DNA of 64,000 bases from Chitinibacter bivalviorum. Lineage in GTDB: Bacteria; Pseudomonadota; Gammaproteobacteria; Burkholderiales; Chitinibacteraceae. The notes beneath the pieces are model-generated. The model was not told the origin of the DNA and did no database searches. It saw only the letters and a list, made by a program, of their open reading frames with translations. The translations under genes were made by a program, and so were the position numbers. The DNA is taken from assembly GCF_013403565.1 (NCBI RefSeq), contig NZ_CP058627.1, positions 1,488,001 to 1,552,000 on the forward strand, read 5' to 3'. Every line of letters starts with the position of its first letter. Positions within the stretch are counted from its first letter, which is position 1. Below are positions 18,154 to 28,456 of this stretch, piece after piece.

Positions 18154-21100
18154 CTATTTCGCCTCGCTCACTTTCATTGGAGCATTAGGCAACAGACCAA
18201 ACACATCCGGCGCGTACATTGCTTCAACACGCGTTGGCGGCAGCTGGAAAGTACCTGAGTTATTGAGGCGCAAGGTGTATTCCACTTTCAAACCACCGCG
18301 TGGTACATAGCTGTAGTAAGCGCGGTAGCCCGAGAAACTGCGCTCGACATAGTCGGCGTAGCTGCCGGCTTTAACTTCACTGGTGGCAATCGCCGAATCT
18401 CGCCCTAGTCCATTGCCCTGTATCGTTGCCCCAGCCGGAATCGGGTCATTGACTACCACCCAAGTCATATCCGCTTGTGCGGTAACATCGAGCGTGACTT
18501 TAACGATATCTCCCGGTTGATACTGGCCAGCAACTTTCTGGCTGATAGGCGTTAGTGTTTTCTTGATGCTGTAGCCCGCGTAGCGCGGGGCTTTGAGCAC
18601 CACCGCAGCTTCGACTTGCACTGTCGCCCACGGCTCGCCGCTGCCAGTTTGCTTGAGTACAACCGGTTCTTTGCCAGTTGCGGGCCAAGCGAACACGCCT
18701 AAATGGCCATCTTTGGCTGGCCAGTTCAAGTTGAGCTTTTGCGTTCCCAAGCTCGCCGTTGTGTTGCCCGTCACTGGCGTATTTTCAAATTGACGCGAAA
18801 ATTGCGCCACCGCCAATGTGCCCCATAAATTGGCCGTTGTCGTTTGCCAACTGCCTTTTTGCTGACGCGCCAATAGACCCGTTAGCACGCGTGGCATATC
18901 GGCTTGCCAATCTGGCAAGTTACGCGTCGCCAGCAGCAATTTGGCGGCATTCACATCGGCGCTGCCCATTAACCACCAGGCGTAATCATCGCGCTCGGTG
19001 CTAAACACCATCCGTGTGCCTTGATACGTTAAGCGCGCGCGCAGCAAATTGCTCGCCTCGGTGATTTTAGCTGCTTGCTGCGGGATCGCTTTGGCGCGAT
19101 TAAGCAATGACAACCAATCAACCAGCATCGCAGTACTCATTTTCTGCGCATTGAGATCGAGCACATCGAGCATCGCTGGACGGAAAGCATCGTAGCGCGC
19201 CAATGCTTCCATCGCAGTTAAACGACGCGCGTCCAGATCCTGACGCGAGATATACAAATCGCGTTTGATTTTGCCTTCAACAAAAGCGCTCAGCGCGTTA
19301 ATCATGCGCTGACGTGCCGTATCAGGAATTGCCAGTCCTGCTTCATGACTGGCCGCCAGTACATACGCGGTCAGAGTATCACTCCCAGAGATTGACCCAC
19401 CTTCGCTTTGTGGGAAATACCCTGCCAAGCCATCGCTATCAAGGTACAGCGGCAGCTCGGTCATCAGTTTTTGCCAACGCGTTGCATCACCCAGCCCCAG
19501 AGCTACTGAGGTTTTTTGCTCTAGGCAAGAATACGGATACTCGAGGAACCAGCGGCGAACGCTAGGCAAATCAGAGCCGAGTTTATCTTGCAACGAAATA
19601 CGAATACCGCCACGGCCCGCCAATGCATTGGCAGGTAGCGCGACCGGAATTTGCAAATCGCCCGTTACGCGTTGCAGCGTCGCCTGCTCGACCGTGACCG
19701 GCACCGCGGGCTCAACTTGCTGGCGAATGGCCAGTTTATCGAGCGCCTTTCCGCCCACTTCTTGCGCGCTAAATTGCCATTGCAACTCGTGCACGTCATT
19801 CGGTATCGCAATCGGCCACACAATATGGCGCGATTCGCCAGCTGGAATATCGAGCTGCTGCGTGGGCAGATTATTAATGCCTGCAGCAGCATTGACCGCC
19901 ACTTTCATTTTGCGATCACTGCCATTGCGCAGCGTAATGCCCGCCGCGAGCTGATCGCCTTCGCGCACTAACGGTGGAATGCCCGACACCAGCTGCAAAT
20001 CTTGCTGCACGGTAATGCTGCTCTCTCCCGTGCCAAACAGATCATTACCCTGATCAACGACCGCGACCAACCTGAAACGCGTCAACGCGTCATTAATCGG
20101 TACTTTCACACGCGCCGTGCCGTTGGCGTCGAGCACGACGTTCGGCTGCCAGGTCAGCAAGGTTTCCAGTAATTCGCGCGTTGGCGCTTTACCGCCGCCG
20201 CCACCCGGTGGCAGCGCTTTGCGCCCGTAATGGCGTTTACCAACGACTTCGAGCTGCGCCGTTGCCGTATCAACGCCATAGCTGTGGCGCTGGTACATCG
20301 CCTGCATCAGCGCCCAGCTGGTATTGGGTTGCAACTCCAGCAGCGCTTCATCGACCGCAGCAAAAGCGACTTCAGTTCCTGCAGGTGCCGGTTTGCCATT
20401 CGGTAATTTAACGCTAACCACGATTTCGGCCAGCTCCCGTATGCTGTAAATTTTGCGCGCAGGCGTGACGGTGACTTTAAGCTCTTTGGCCGCGCTGCCG
20501 ACCTGAATCTCGGCAATGCCGTATTTAAACGCCGGACGTGATAAATCGACTAGTGCGGTTGGCGGCACATAGTCTTTGCCTTCTTTCCAGTACGCATTCC
20601 ACCATTCGCCTGGTGTTTTCCAACCCCAGGTAAAGAAGGAATACCACGGCACATCGCGCACGCGGCCGCGCACGGCCAACACCGATACGTACACATTTGG
20701 CGTCCAATCAGCAGCGATTTTCAGATCAAAACTGGCGGTTTTGCCATCAAGCTCGACCGTACGCGTCTCCAAAATACCTTCGCGCTCAATCGCAATCCAA
20801 GCGGTGGCTTTTCGAAACGGCATGCGCACTTGAAAGTGCGCAGTTTCTCCGGGCTCATAGCTCAGTTTTTCCGGCAGGATATCAATGCGGTCGTTATTGT
20901 CGGCGTCAAACCACAACTCGTCGTGTTGGCTAACCCACACATTTTGCGCGCTGCGCGTTACTCGGCCCTGATCGTCTTTGGCTTCGACTATCAGCTCCAT
21001 ATCGCCAGCGTCTTTCAGATTGATTTCGCAGAAAACCAGCCCTTGCCCATTGGTCGTTTCGCTACAAACTTTGCCTTTATCGGCTATTTCTTCGCTGTTA

Positions 21101-23841
21101 TCCCAAGCATAAAAACCGCCAACGAGGCGTTTACGCGCAGATAAATATTTATGCTCGCGTAAGCTCACTTTGACGTCTTTATTGGCAACCGGTTTGCCAT
21201 TGGTATCGAGCACCACCGCTTTCAATTGCAATGCGCGGCCGGTCGTAATCCAGCTATCAACGCTCAGACCGATTTGAATTGCCGCTGGCCACAATGGAAT
21301 GCGGCGCGTAATGCTTTGCACTTCGCCATTCGGGTCGCTAAACGTCATTTCGCTAACCAGATCGTAGCGCCTATCGAGCGCAGGCAGATTGCTGATCGCC
21401 GTTTTGCCATTGCCGTTCTGATCGAGTACTACCGCCGCTTTATCGAGTATGACTTTACCGTCTAGCGATGGCTGTTTTTGCTCAGGCCCAGCCTGAGGTG
21501 GCGAGAAAGTGTAGCTTTCGTAATTACTTGGGCGCTCATAACTGGTATTGAGCATGGCGCTCACTTGCACTGGCCAGCTTTTGGCCGGGCCGCCATTACC
21601 CCACGCCAGCGACACATTCAATGGAATATCTTTGCTGCCAATATTCGCGCCTTTTTCGGCGTTAATACGCCCTGTCATCACTGGCAGACGGAAAGCTTCA
21701 ACGCGGAAATTGCCGCTGTGCAAGCTATAGCCATCGAGCGCCGGATTAGCAGGCGCGTCGCTATCGTCGCGGCTGCGCGTGCCTTTGCGTTCCAGATACA
21801 GCGAATACTCGCCAAGCTTGGCGTCTTTGGGCAGCGTAAATGTACTTTCGGCATAGCGACCTTTGCGCCACGTCAGCGGGAGATTCACTTCATTGCCGCT
21901 ACCATCGTGAACAATACGTAGCTGTTGTGGCAACTGATCATTTTTTAGCAGTGATAAGCCTTTACTGCCTTGCACGCGCAAGAAATGCTTGAGCGAAACC
22001 GTCTCGCCTACGCGCAGCAAAGATCGATCGAGCACCGTATGCGCGATAATCGCTGAAGTTTCGTCACTACTGGTTGGAAATGGAAAGCGCCAAGATTCGA
22101 TGCCTTTATTCCAACTCGAACGAACAAAAGACACATCATCATTGCCTGCAGCGTCTTTGGCGCGTGCGGTGACAAATAAGCCCGACAGCGCTTCCTCGCC
22201 TTCTTGATTGCCACAACGGCCCGCATCCAGTCGCTGATTAATCAGCGCAATGCCGTTCTCATTGGCTTTGCCCGACCACAATGACTTGCCGGCGCAATCG
22301 TAAATATTGATTTGCGCTTGCGGCACTGGGCGACCTTTATCCAGCGTCGTCACCCACACCGCGGTGTTTTCGCGCGATTGCTTCAGATGCACCGCCATAT
22401 TGGTGACCAGCGCTGCGGTGCGCACATACATCGGCTTATTGCTGGCCAATAGCGATTTACCAAGGATTTTGGACGACACTTCGAATACATAAAAACCAGG
22501 TGTAGCCACCGGAATACCGACAACTTCAAAAGGCCACTTCCCGTTTTTATCCGGCTGCGATGGCAATTTCATCGGCTGCGCTGATTTTTCCTTTTCCAGC
22601 AAAGACAGGCGACGCGTCTCTACGCTGCGCTTGCCAACTTCGACGCTGCTTTCATGGTAGCGAAGCACTTTGCCCAGCCAGTTCATCATTTGCGCGTCAT
22701 CAGTCACACGCAGCGCTTTGCCATCAAGCTGCACCGATTTAATTTTCAAATCGGCTTCAACGCCGCGCAGTGTCATCGGGACAGCCGCATCGCTACTCGA
22801 TTCGATAATGCCAAATGGCGCTGCAGCAAATTTGGCCAGCGGTGGATAATCGGCCATTTTAATGGCCAACGGGAAACGATTGGCATTGGCAAGCGGACGC
22901 CCTACTTCATCGCTAAAACCATCGGGCAACACGAGCGATAAGCTTTCTAGCGGCGAAAATGGCGGCGCAAACGTAATTTCTTCGAGTGCGGCGCCTTTAT
23001 TATTTTGCTCGGCTTGCGGCGCGCGTTTAGCCTCTGCACCATTTAAACGAATTGCCATCGCTAGTTTGGCCTGCACAGGCGAGCTAAATTTGACGCTGAT
23101 TGGTTTGAATGGAATGCACGCGCCTTTGGCGTTTTCGCGCAAACAGTTCATCGTCGCGGTAAAAGGTGGCCGTACTGAGAAATTGAGCTTATCGGCAGCA
23201 GCTTTATCACGCGTATGCACCAGCATCAGCTTGCTATCGGGTGCCAGACGCTGATCGCAGCGCACGGTCGCTATTGTCGCCGCGTGTTTTTCCAGATCGA
23301 GGTGTTTAAGTAGCGCAGCTCTGTCGCTGCTACTGAGTGCTTTCACCGGAATGCGCTCGGGCAAGCTGCTTGATTGGCAATACAGCATATCGAGCTTGGG
23401 TGCAGCACCATTAAATTGCAGCACAAAAGCCTGATCTTCTTCGATCTGCCCTTCGCTCGGCCAGCTTTGCGTCACGATCGGCGCGCCAGTAAAAAAGCGG
23501 TAGCTCAGATTAGCCGGCAACGCTGCGCCTTTTAAGTCTTTCCAACCCGATTTGGGCGTAAAGCGGCAATCGGTATTGGCGGGCGGCGTTTGCTCCAAAT
23601 CGAGTACCCAGGTTTTATCGTCAATCCAATGACTTTTGCCTTTAAGCGCACAACTGAAAGTCAGCGGTGCAGGTGCGGCGCTATTGCCCAGTGCGATCAC
23701 GCTGGTATCAAAAGTCAGCCGAACTTGCTGTACTTCCTTGACTTCGCCTTGTGGGCTAAATTGCACCACATTGGCGGCAACGGCGAATGTGCTGATCGCA
23801 GTTAAAACTAGAGTCGCAACCAATACTGACTTTACTCGCAT
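18154..23841 (-). CDS. Bacterial alpha-2-macroglobulin (YfhM-like)
   Basis: 1895 aa. The signal peptide 'VLVATLVLTAISTFAVAA' lacks a lipobox, so unlike E. coli YfhM this copy looks periplasmic rather than lipid-anchored. Multiple macroglobulin-like beta domains lead to the thioester motif Cys-Leu-Glu-Gln in 'YPYSCLEQKTS' near residue 1440, within the helical thioester domain, then a C-terminal receptor-binding-like domain. Such proteins trap proteases covalently and are thought to protect the periplasm when the wall is breached, with PBP1C repairing the damage. It is the first gene of a two-gene operon with pbpC. Confidence 0.95.
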   Translation of the reverse strand: MRVKSVLVATLVLTAISTFAVAANVVQFSPQGEVKEVQQVRLTFDTSVIALGNSAAPAPLTFSCALKGKSHWIDDKTWVLDLEQTPPANTDCRFTPKSGWKDLKGAALPANLSYRFFTGAPIVTQSWPSEGQIEEDQAFVLQFNGAAPKLDMLYCQSSSLPERIPVKALSSSDRAALLKHLDLEKHAATIATVRCDQRLAPDSKLMLVHTRDKAAADKLNFSVRPPFTATMNCLRENAKGACIPFKPISVKFSSPVQAKLAMAIRLNGAEAKRAPQAEQNNKGAALEEITFAPPFSPLESLSLVLPDGFSDEVGRPLANANRFPLAIKMADYPPLAKFAAAPFGIIESSSDAAVPMTLRGVEADLKIKSVQLDGKALRVTDDAQMMNWLGKVLRYHESSVEVGKRSVETRRLSLLEKEKSAQPMKLPSQPDKNGKWPFEVVGIPVATPGFYVFEVSSKILGKSLLASNKPMYVRTAALVTNMAVHLKQSRENTAVWVTTLDKGRPVPQAQINIYDCAGKSLWSGKANENGIALINQRLDAGRCGNQEGEEALSGLFVTARAKDAAGNDDVSFVRSSWNKGIESWRFPFPTSSDETSAIIAHTVLDRSLLRVGETVSLKHFLRVQGSKGLSLLKNDQLPQQLRIVHDGSGNEVNLPLTWRKGRYAESTFTLPKDAKLGEYSLYLERKGTRSRDDSDAPANPALDGYSLHSGNFRVEAFRLPVMTGRINAEKGANIGSKDIPLNVSLAWGNGGPAKSWPVQVSAMLNTSYERPSNYESYTFSPPQAGPEQKQPSLDGKVILDKAAVVLDQNGNGKTAISNLPALDRRYDLVSEMTFSDPNGEVQSITRRIPLWPAAIQIGLSVDSWITTGRALQLKAVVLDTNGKPVANKDVKVSLREHKYLSARKRLVGGFYAWDNSEEIADKGKVCSETTNGQGLVFCEINLKDAGDMELIVEAKDDQGRVTRSAQNVWVSQHDELWFDADNNDRIDILPEKLSYEPGETAHFQVRMPFRKATAWIAIEREGILETRTVELDGKTASFDLKIAADWTPNVYVSVLAVRGRVRDVPWYSFFTWGWKTPGEWWNAYWKEGKDYVPPTALVDLSRPAFKYGIAEIQVGSAAKELKVTVTPARKIYSIRELAEIVVSVKLPNGKPAPAGTEVAFAAVDEALLELQPNTSWALMQAMYQRHSYGVDTATAQLEVVGKRHYGRKALPPGGGGGKAPTRELLETLLTWQPNVVLDANGTARVKVPINDALTRFRLVAVVDQGNDLFGTGESSITVQQDLQLVSGIPPLVREGDQLAAGITLRNGSDRKMKVAVNAAAGINNLPTQQLDIPAGESRHIVWPIAIPNDVHELQWQFSAQEVGGKALDKLAIRQQVEPAVPVTVEQATLQRVTGDLQIPVALPANALAGRGGIRISLQDKLGSDLPSVRRWFLEYPYSCLEQKTSVALGLGDATRWQKLMTELPLYLDSDGLAGYFPQSEGGSISGSDTLTAYVLAASHEAGLAIPDTARQRMINALSAFVEGKIKRDLYISRQDLDARRLTAMEALARYDAFRPAMLDVLDLNAQKMSTAMLVDWLSLLNRAKAIPQQAAKITEASNLLRARLTYQGTRMVFSTERDDYAWWLMGSADVNAAKLLLATRNLPDWQADMPRVLTGLLARQQKGSWQTTTANLWGTLAVAQFSRQFENTPVTGNTTASLGTQKLNLNWPAKDGHLGVFAWPATGKEPVVLKQTGSGEPWATVQVEAAVVLKAPRYAGYSIKKTLTPISQKVAGQYQPGDIVKVTLDVTAQADMTWVVVNDPIPAGATIQGNGLGRDSAIATSEVKAGSYADYVERSFSGYRAYYSYVPRGGLKVEYTLRLNNSGTFQLPPTRVEAMYAPDVFGLLPNAPMKVSEAK

Positions 23842-24223
23842 TTATCAAACCCTCAAGACTTACAATTTATTTGTAAGAAACAAAAGCAATTGTATTGTTT
23901 TCGAAAGGCATTGACGAGGACTGTACTCACAGCCAATCGTCTTGACACACAGTAAAGAATCGATAGAACAGGTGAGAATGTAATCGGAATCACGTTTGGC
24001 GAAATAACAATTTTGCAATTACCACCATAGTTGAGCTTGAGACGGAAATATAAACTCGCCCCACGCGCTTTGAGCCCCCCTTATAAATAGAACTCGAAAC
24101 GTTTAAGTTTGTGCAAACGAGCAAAATCAGTTTCGATAGACCACTGAATAGACCCCAATTCCGTGGGTGGTTTTTTCGGCTAAGTTGATTACCTCAGGTC
24201 TGCTAGGCAATTTCGTGCTTGGA

Positions 24224-24347
24224 GAAAATGTCTGCAAAGGCCGAGCAGCACTAGCATGACCCCAGAAAACGAAAGGTCGCACCTGATTGGTTAGCCGCCT
24301 TTTATTTTTCAAGCTTCGGCATCGACACATCAGCCAAAGCAGCCATC
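24224..24347. repeat. Dispersed palindromic repeat, copy 5
   Basis: Left end GAAAATGTCTGCAAAGGCCG, central imperfect hairpin AAAGGTCGC...TTAGCCGCCTTTT, right end GGCATCGACACATCAGCC followed by AAAGCAGCC. About 124 bp, full length. It lies in the 540-bp gap 23842-24381, which otherwise holds only the presumed promoter of the macroglobulin operon and the 3' side of the cryptochrome gene. Confidence 0.65.
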
Positions 24348-24381
24348 TCACATTAAGCTCACTATGATTCACAAAGCCCTT

Positions 24382-25665
24382 TTAGTGAGACCATAGCTGC
24401 AAATAATCATGATTGGGATCGTAGTTTTTAATCTGCTTTTCAATATTAAAGCGTCGATTTGGCCTTGGATCAGTGCCGAGACCGGCTAAATACAGCCAAT
24501 TTCCTTGATTGCTATACACATCGTAATCAATCAACTGTGATTCAAACCATGCTGCACCAGCTCGCCAATCACATTGCAAATCATGAATCAGGAAGCTGGC
24601 CACATTTTGTCGCATTCGGTTGGAAAGATAACCCGTGGCAGCTAGCTCGCGAATGCCAGCGTCGATAAATGGCTGGCCAGTTTCACCCTGACACCACTTA
24701 AAAAAATAATCGGCTTGATGTGAAATCGTCGCTGCATCATTCAGGCCTTTGGCGTGATACAGTTGCGAGCCAAAACGTAGATGCAATAACCTGAAATAAT
24801 CCCGCCATAGCAATTCGAACCAAATCCAGTAGGTGCTTTCATTCGCGCCATTGATTGCTTCATGAGCGATTAATTGCTGATAAATCTGCCTTGCCGATAG
24901 CGCGCCACTGGCTAGCCAGGGCGAAAACTTGCTGGAGTAATCGCAGCCAATCAAGCCATTGCGAGTGTGCTTATATTGATCTGCCAAACCAGACGCAAAA
25001 TAACGCTGTAAATGCGCCAGCGCCGCAGTCGCTCCACCATGCCATTGCGGATGATGATAGGGAAATGCACTTCGTTCATCCACGGAAGGCGTGCCCGCCC
25101 ATTCGCTTAAATCGACGCTGTGTAGTGCTTGTGCAGTGCTCGGTGCCGCAGGTAAATGTTTGATTAAATCGAGTGGAGCTGGTGGCACGGTGCCCGATTG
25201 TTCAATTTGTTGGCGAAAAGTAGTGAATATCAACGGCAAGTCTTGAGGATGAAATGGCAGTGTGGACGGATCTAGCAAGCTCGATTGCCAAATGGTCTCG
25301 ATGCAGTAGCCTTGGGTACGAAGTTCCTCTACTTGCGCCATTTCATACGGCGCGGCAATCGCCTCGCAATAAACCGTATTGGCCTTCAGATTTTGCAAAA
25401 TAGACGGCAAAACCATGGTTGGAACACCCTCTACAATCAGCAAACGATTTCCTCTTTGGACACACTGCGCCGCCAGGTCTATAAGGGTATCAGCCAGAAA
25501 TGATTTTCGGTGCTGACCTAGGCGAGCAAACCCCCACTGAGTATTTTCTTCGGGTGGCAGACAGTAAACCAAGGTGATTTGATCCGCTTGCTGGCAAGCA
25601 TGTGCTAATGCCGCGTTATCGCTGAGGCGTAAATCATTGCGAAACCAATAAACCGCTTGCTTCAC
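24382..25665 (-). CDS. Cryptochrome-DASH family photolyase
   Basis: 427 aa with a GTG start preceded by AAGGGA, 11 bp after the upstream flavoprotein gene. 'VYWFRNDLRLSDNAAL' opens the N-terminal alpha/beta antenna domain. The FAD-binding half shows the DASH patterns 'YKHTRNGLIGCDYSSKFSPW', 'WIWFELLWRDYFRL', 'GYLSNRMRQNVASFL' and 'GTDPRPNRRFNIEKQ'. Cry-DASH proteins bind FAD and a folate antenna, repair CPD lesions in single-stranded DNA and may signal blue light. It is the last gene of a five-gene operon-like set with a second photolyase. Confidence 0.93.
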   Translation of the reverse strand: MKQAVYWFRNDLRLSDNAALAHACQQADQITLVYCLPPEENTQWGFARLGQHRKSFLADTLIDLAAQCVQRGNRLLIVEGVPTMVLPSILQNLKANTVYCEAIAAPYEMAQVEELRTQGYCIETIWQSSLLDPSTLPFHPQDLPLIFTTFRQQIEQSGTVPPAPLDLIKHLPAAPSTAQALHSVDLSEWAGTPSVDERSAFPYHHPQWHGGATAALAHLQRYFASGLADQYKHTRNGLIGCDYSSKFSPWLASGALSARQIYQQLIAHEAINGANESTYWIWFELLWRDYFRLLHLRFGSQLYHAKGLNDAATISHQADYFFKWCQGETGQPFIDAGIRELAATGYLSNRMRQNVASFLIHDLQCDWRAGAAWFESQLIDYDVYSNQGNWLYLAGLGTDPRPNRRFNIEKQIKNYDPNHDYLQLWSH

Positions 25666-25676
25666 GATTGTTTCCC

Positions 25677-26672
25677 TTATTGAACAACTGTTGCGGCCAG
25701 CAGGGCATTTGCCGCATCGATGCCTGATAGGTATGCGCCTTCAATACGTCCACCAGCTAGCCAATCACCAGCCAATACCAAACCCGTTTCAGCGGATTGA
25801 ACTACCGCTTCAGTGCTGCTCCCTTGCGCGAACTTCCAGCGATGTGCCAAGGCATTTTGCCAATTGGGTTCAGCTTGCCCCCACTGCTTAAGCAGGCGAT
25901 TGAACTCCTGAATCAGTAAAGCAATGACCTCATCGGCTGAGTTTTCTAAATGAGCTTGCGACCAAGCGACGCTAGCGTGTAGCACCCAATTTTGGCCCGC
26001 TCGACCGAGCTTGCTACTGTCGTGAGCCAACCAAGATAGCGCGCCGTCATTGATGAAAGCGCCAGCGAACGGCAAATTAATGGCGTGTTCACAGCTGAGC
26101 ATCACCGCCCAGCAAGGCTGCATGGGTGTATGTGCGGCAAAAGCGTGAACGGCCTGCGTCGGGTGTGCGGAGGGAATCAGTGTCGCTGCTTGCGGCGCGG
26201 GTATTGCCAGCACAAGCTGTTGCGCTTGCCAGATTTGCTCACCCGCGCTCACTTGCCAACCCTGCGTCGTGGCCTGAATCGCTGTGACTTGCACCGACAA
26301 TTTGAGGTTCAGCGCTGTAGCCATCGCTCTTAAGGGCGCGTTCATTTTGGGCGTGCCAACAAAGCGTTGTTGCGGGGAGCTGATTTGCAGGTTTTGACCA
26401 TCCCACGCATAAATCGGCTCAGTCCAACGGCTAATCTGATTGGCACGCAGCCAGATCGCCACTTGGCGACGAAATATCGCCGAGCGCGCGGTAAAATATT
26501 GCGCACCATGATCCCATTGTGCGTTCTCGTCTCGCCGCGTTGCCATCCGCCCGCCGACACCGCGCGATTTTTCTAACACTAAAACGCGTCGACCTGCTGC
26601 TTGCAGTTTTTGCGCAGCACTTAAACCGGCCATGCCCGCGCCAATGACAATCACATCCCAATTCGATTCCAT
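25677..26672 (-). CDS. Renalase-like FAD-dependent NAD(P)H oxidoreductase
   Basis: 331 aa. The dinucleotide-binding motif 'VIVIGAGMAGLSAAQKL' is at the N-terminus, followed by 'LEKSRGVGGRMATRR', typical of renalase-like amine oxidases. 'DHGAQYFTARS' and the C-terminal 'GLVLAGDWLAGGRIEGAYLSG' motif complete the FAD site. Members oxidise isomeric dihydropyridine forms of NAD(P)H; the bacterial substrate is not certain. It lies between two photolyases and is frequently found with them, suggesting a role in flavin or nicotinamide maintenance under light stress. That role is inference. Confidence 0.85.
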   Translation of the reverse strand: MESNWDVIVIGAGMAGLSAAQKLQAAGRRVLVLEKSRGVGGRMATRRDENAQWDHGAQYFTARSAIFRRQVAIWLRANQISRWTEPIYAWDGQNLQISSPQQRFVGTPKMNAPLRAMATALNLKLSVQVTAIQATTQGWQVSAGEQIWQAQQLVLAIPAPQAATLIPSAHPTQAVHAFAAHTPMQPCWAVMLSCEHAINLPFAGAFINDGALSWLAHDSSKLGRAGQNWVLHASVAWSQAHLENSADEVIALLIQEFNRLLKQWGQAEPNWQNALAHRWKFAQGSSTEAVVQSAETGLVLAGDWLAGGRIEGAYLSGIDAANALLAATVVQ

Positions 26673-26711
26673 TCGTGCACCTTGCTTGGCGTTGATCCAT
26701 TGATCCAGAAT

Positions 26712-28247
26712 TTATAGATTATCCAGTTGCGATAAATACCGCTCAGCCTGTGCCAAAGTCGCTGACTTTTCATCGTCGGCCATTTTTCGCCAGGTCTGAT
26801 AAGTCATTCCCAGTCTTGGATTTTTTTCGAGGGTTGCCGCGTGACGATGATGAAAATGCCAATACAGGCTATTGAATGGGCAAGCGCCTTCGCCGTGGCG
26901 CTGTTTGGGCTCGTAATGGCAGCCTTTGCAATAATCACTCATTTTATTGATATAGCTGGCCGAGCCTGCATAGGGTTTGCTACCCAGCAAGCCACCATCG
27001 GCGTATTGGCTCATCCCGCGCGTATTGGGCATTTCCACCCATTCGAATGCATCAACATAAATCCCCAAATACCACGCATCCACTTCATCGGGTAAAATCC
27101 CTGCCAACAAAGCAAAGTTGCCCGTTACCATCAGACGTTGAATATGGTGCGCATAGCCCAGTTCGAGCGACTGAGCGATGGCGTGTTTGAGGCAATTCAT
27201 TTTGGTTTGCCCATTCCAATACCAGCTGGGCAAACTGCGCTGATGTTCAAGCGCATTGAGCTGACCATACGCCGGCATACGCGCCCAATACACGCCGCGT
27301 ACAAATTCCCGCCAGCCTAAAATTTGCCGCACAAAACCTTCCACAGTCGCAATCGAAACACGGCCAGCAGCAAATTCAGCCAAAGCCGCGTGAATCACTT
27401 CGAGCGGGTGCAGTAATTTGAGATTGAGTGCAAACGAGAGTCCTGCGTGAAATAAGGTCGGGGATGCGGTGCTCATTGCATCTTGATACGCGCCAAAATT
27501 AGGCAATGCATTTGCAATAAATGTACTCAGTGCATCTTTGGCCTGAGTGCGCGTGATCGGCCAAGGAAAAGATTCAGCCCGCGGCTGTCCTAGTGTTTTG
27601 ACACCCGCAGACACAATTTCGCCCCACAAATCGCGCAAATCAGCAGCGTAATTGGGCCATTGTGGCGCAGCGGGTTGGCCAGTCCAGCGTTTGCGATTGT
27701 CTTGATCGAAATTCCATTGCCCACCCAGCGGCTGACCATCGGCATCGAGTAAAATTTGATACTGCTTGCGTAACGCGCGGTAAAAAAACTCCATACGTGG
27801 GATTTTTTGCGCAAATTGCGTACTGATCACCGCTCGATCCGCAAGGAAATGCTCGCTATCAACGACTTTAACTAAAATCCCCAACTCAGATTCGGCGGCC
27901 TGAAATTGGCTTTCTAGTCGATATTCATCCGCTTGTTGGCGTTCCAGTTGCGTTATCTGCTCGCTGGCAATCAAGTCAGATAAATTGCCAATAAAGTCTT
28001 GGCGATTATCAGTATCGCCAATTTTTATGTAGCGCACGCGGCAACCCGCCTGTTGCAAGGCTTGTGCAAACCCGCGCATGGCAGCAAAAATTCCCAGCAC
28101 CTTTTGTGCATGGTGGTGGGCGTAATCAGTTTCGCTACGTAGCTCCATCAACACATACAGCACATCATCGCGTTCACGCTCGATTTGGCTAAACCAGCTG
28201 TGGCGAATATTAAGTTGGTCACCCAAAATCAGCCGGAGTGTGCTCAT
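26712..28247 (-). CDS. FeS-type bacterial cryptochrome/photolyase (6-4 photolyase-like)
   Basis: 511 aa. 'LRLILGDQLNIRHSWF' is the N-terminal signature of the deoxyribodipyrimidine photolyase-related group. The C-terminal half carries four cysteines able to hold a 4Fe-4S cluster: one in 'MNCLKHAIAQ', two in 'YCKGCHYEP' and one in 'GEGACPFNSL'. 'MSQYADGGLLGSKPYAGSA' is conserved in the group. Characterised members repair 6-4 photoproducts. The start overlaps the DUF2256 stop as ATGA, so the two are translationally coupled. Confidence 0.93.
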   Translation of the reverse strand: MSTLRLILGDQLNIRHSWFSQIERERDDVLYVLMELRSETDYAHHHAQKVLGIFAAMRGFAQALQQAGCRVRYIKIGDTDNRQDFIGNLSDLIASEQITQLERQQADEYRLESQFQAAESELGILVKVVDSEHFLADRAVISTQFAQKIPRMEFFYRALRKQYQILLDADGQPLGGQWNFDQDNRKRWTGQPAAPQWPNYAADLRDLWGEIVSAGVKTLGQPRAESFPWPITRTQAKDALSTFIANALPNFGAYQDAMSTASPTLFHAGLSFALNLKLLHPLEVIHAALAEFAAGRVSIATVEGFVRQILGWREFVRGVYWARMPAYGQLNALEHQRSLPSWYWNGQTKMNCLKHAIAQSLELGYAHHIQRLMVTGNFALLAGILPDEVDAWYLGIYVDAFEWVEMPNTRGMSQYADGGLLGSKPYAGSASYINKMSDYCKGCHYEPKQRHGEGACPFNSLYWHFHHRHAATLEKNPRLGMTYQTWRKMADDEKSATLAQAERYLSQLDNL

Positions 28248-28387
28248 GCTTTACCCCTGTTCTGCGCGCAACGTACGCTGCAATATTTGACCGACGCCCA
28301 GTTTTTCTCCCATTTCTTGCGCCAAGCAAAAGAGCGTTGGCAAATTGGGCAGATTTTCTTCGGCAAGGTCAGTTTATGGTGTGTCAT
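28244..28387 (-). CDS. DUF2256 small zinc-finger-like protein
   Basis: 47 aa: Cys-x2-Cys in 'KKICPICQRSFAWRKKWEK' and Cys-x3-Cys in 'VKYCSVRCAQ', a compact four-cysteine zinc-binding arrangement with the aromatic/basic centre of DUF2256. Its TGA overlaps the photolyase ATG (ATGA). DUF2256 genes are repeatedly seen next to this photolyase type, which supports both the call and the small size. The function is unknown; it could help assemble or deliver the photolyase, but that is speculation. Confidence 0.88.
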   Translation of the reverse strand: MTHHKLTLPKKICPICQRSFAWRKKWEKNWASVKYCSVRCAQNRGKA

Positions 28388-28456
28388 TGATGTTAGCTTT
28401 CATGAATATGTATAGCGTTACAAGGCAATGAGTCAATAGCCTGCGTTGATATACCC

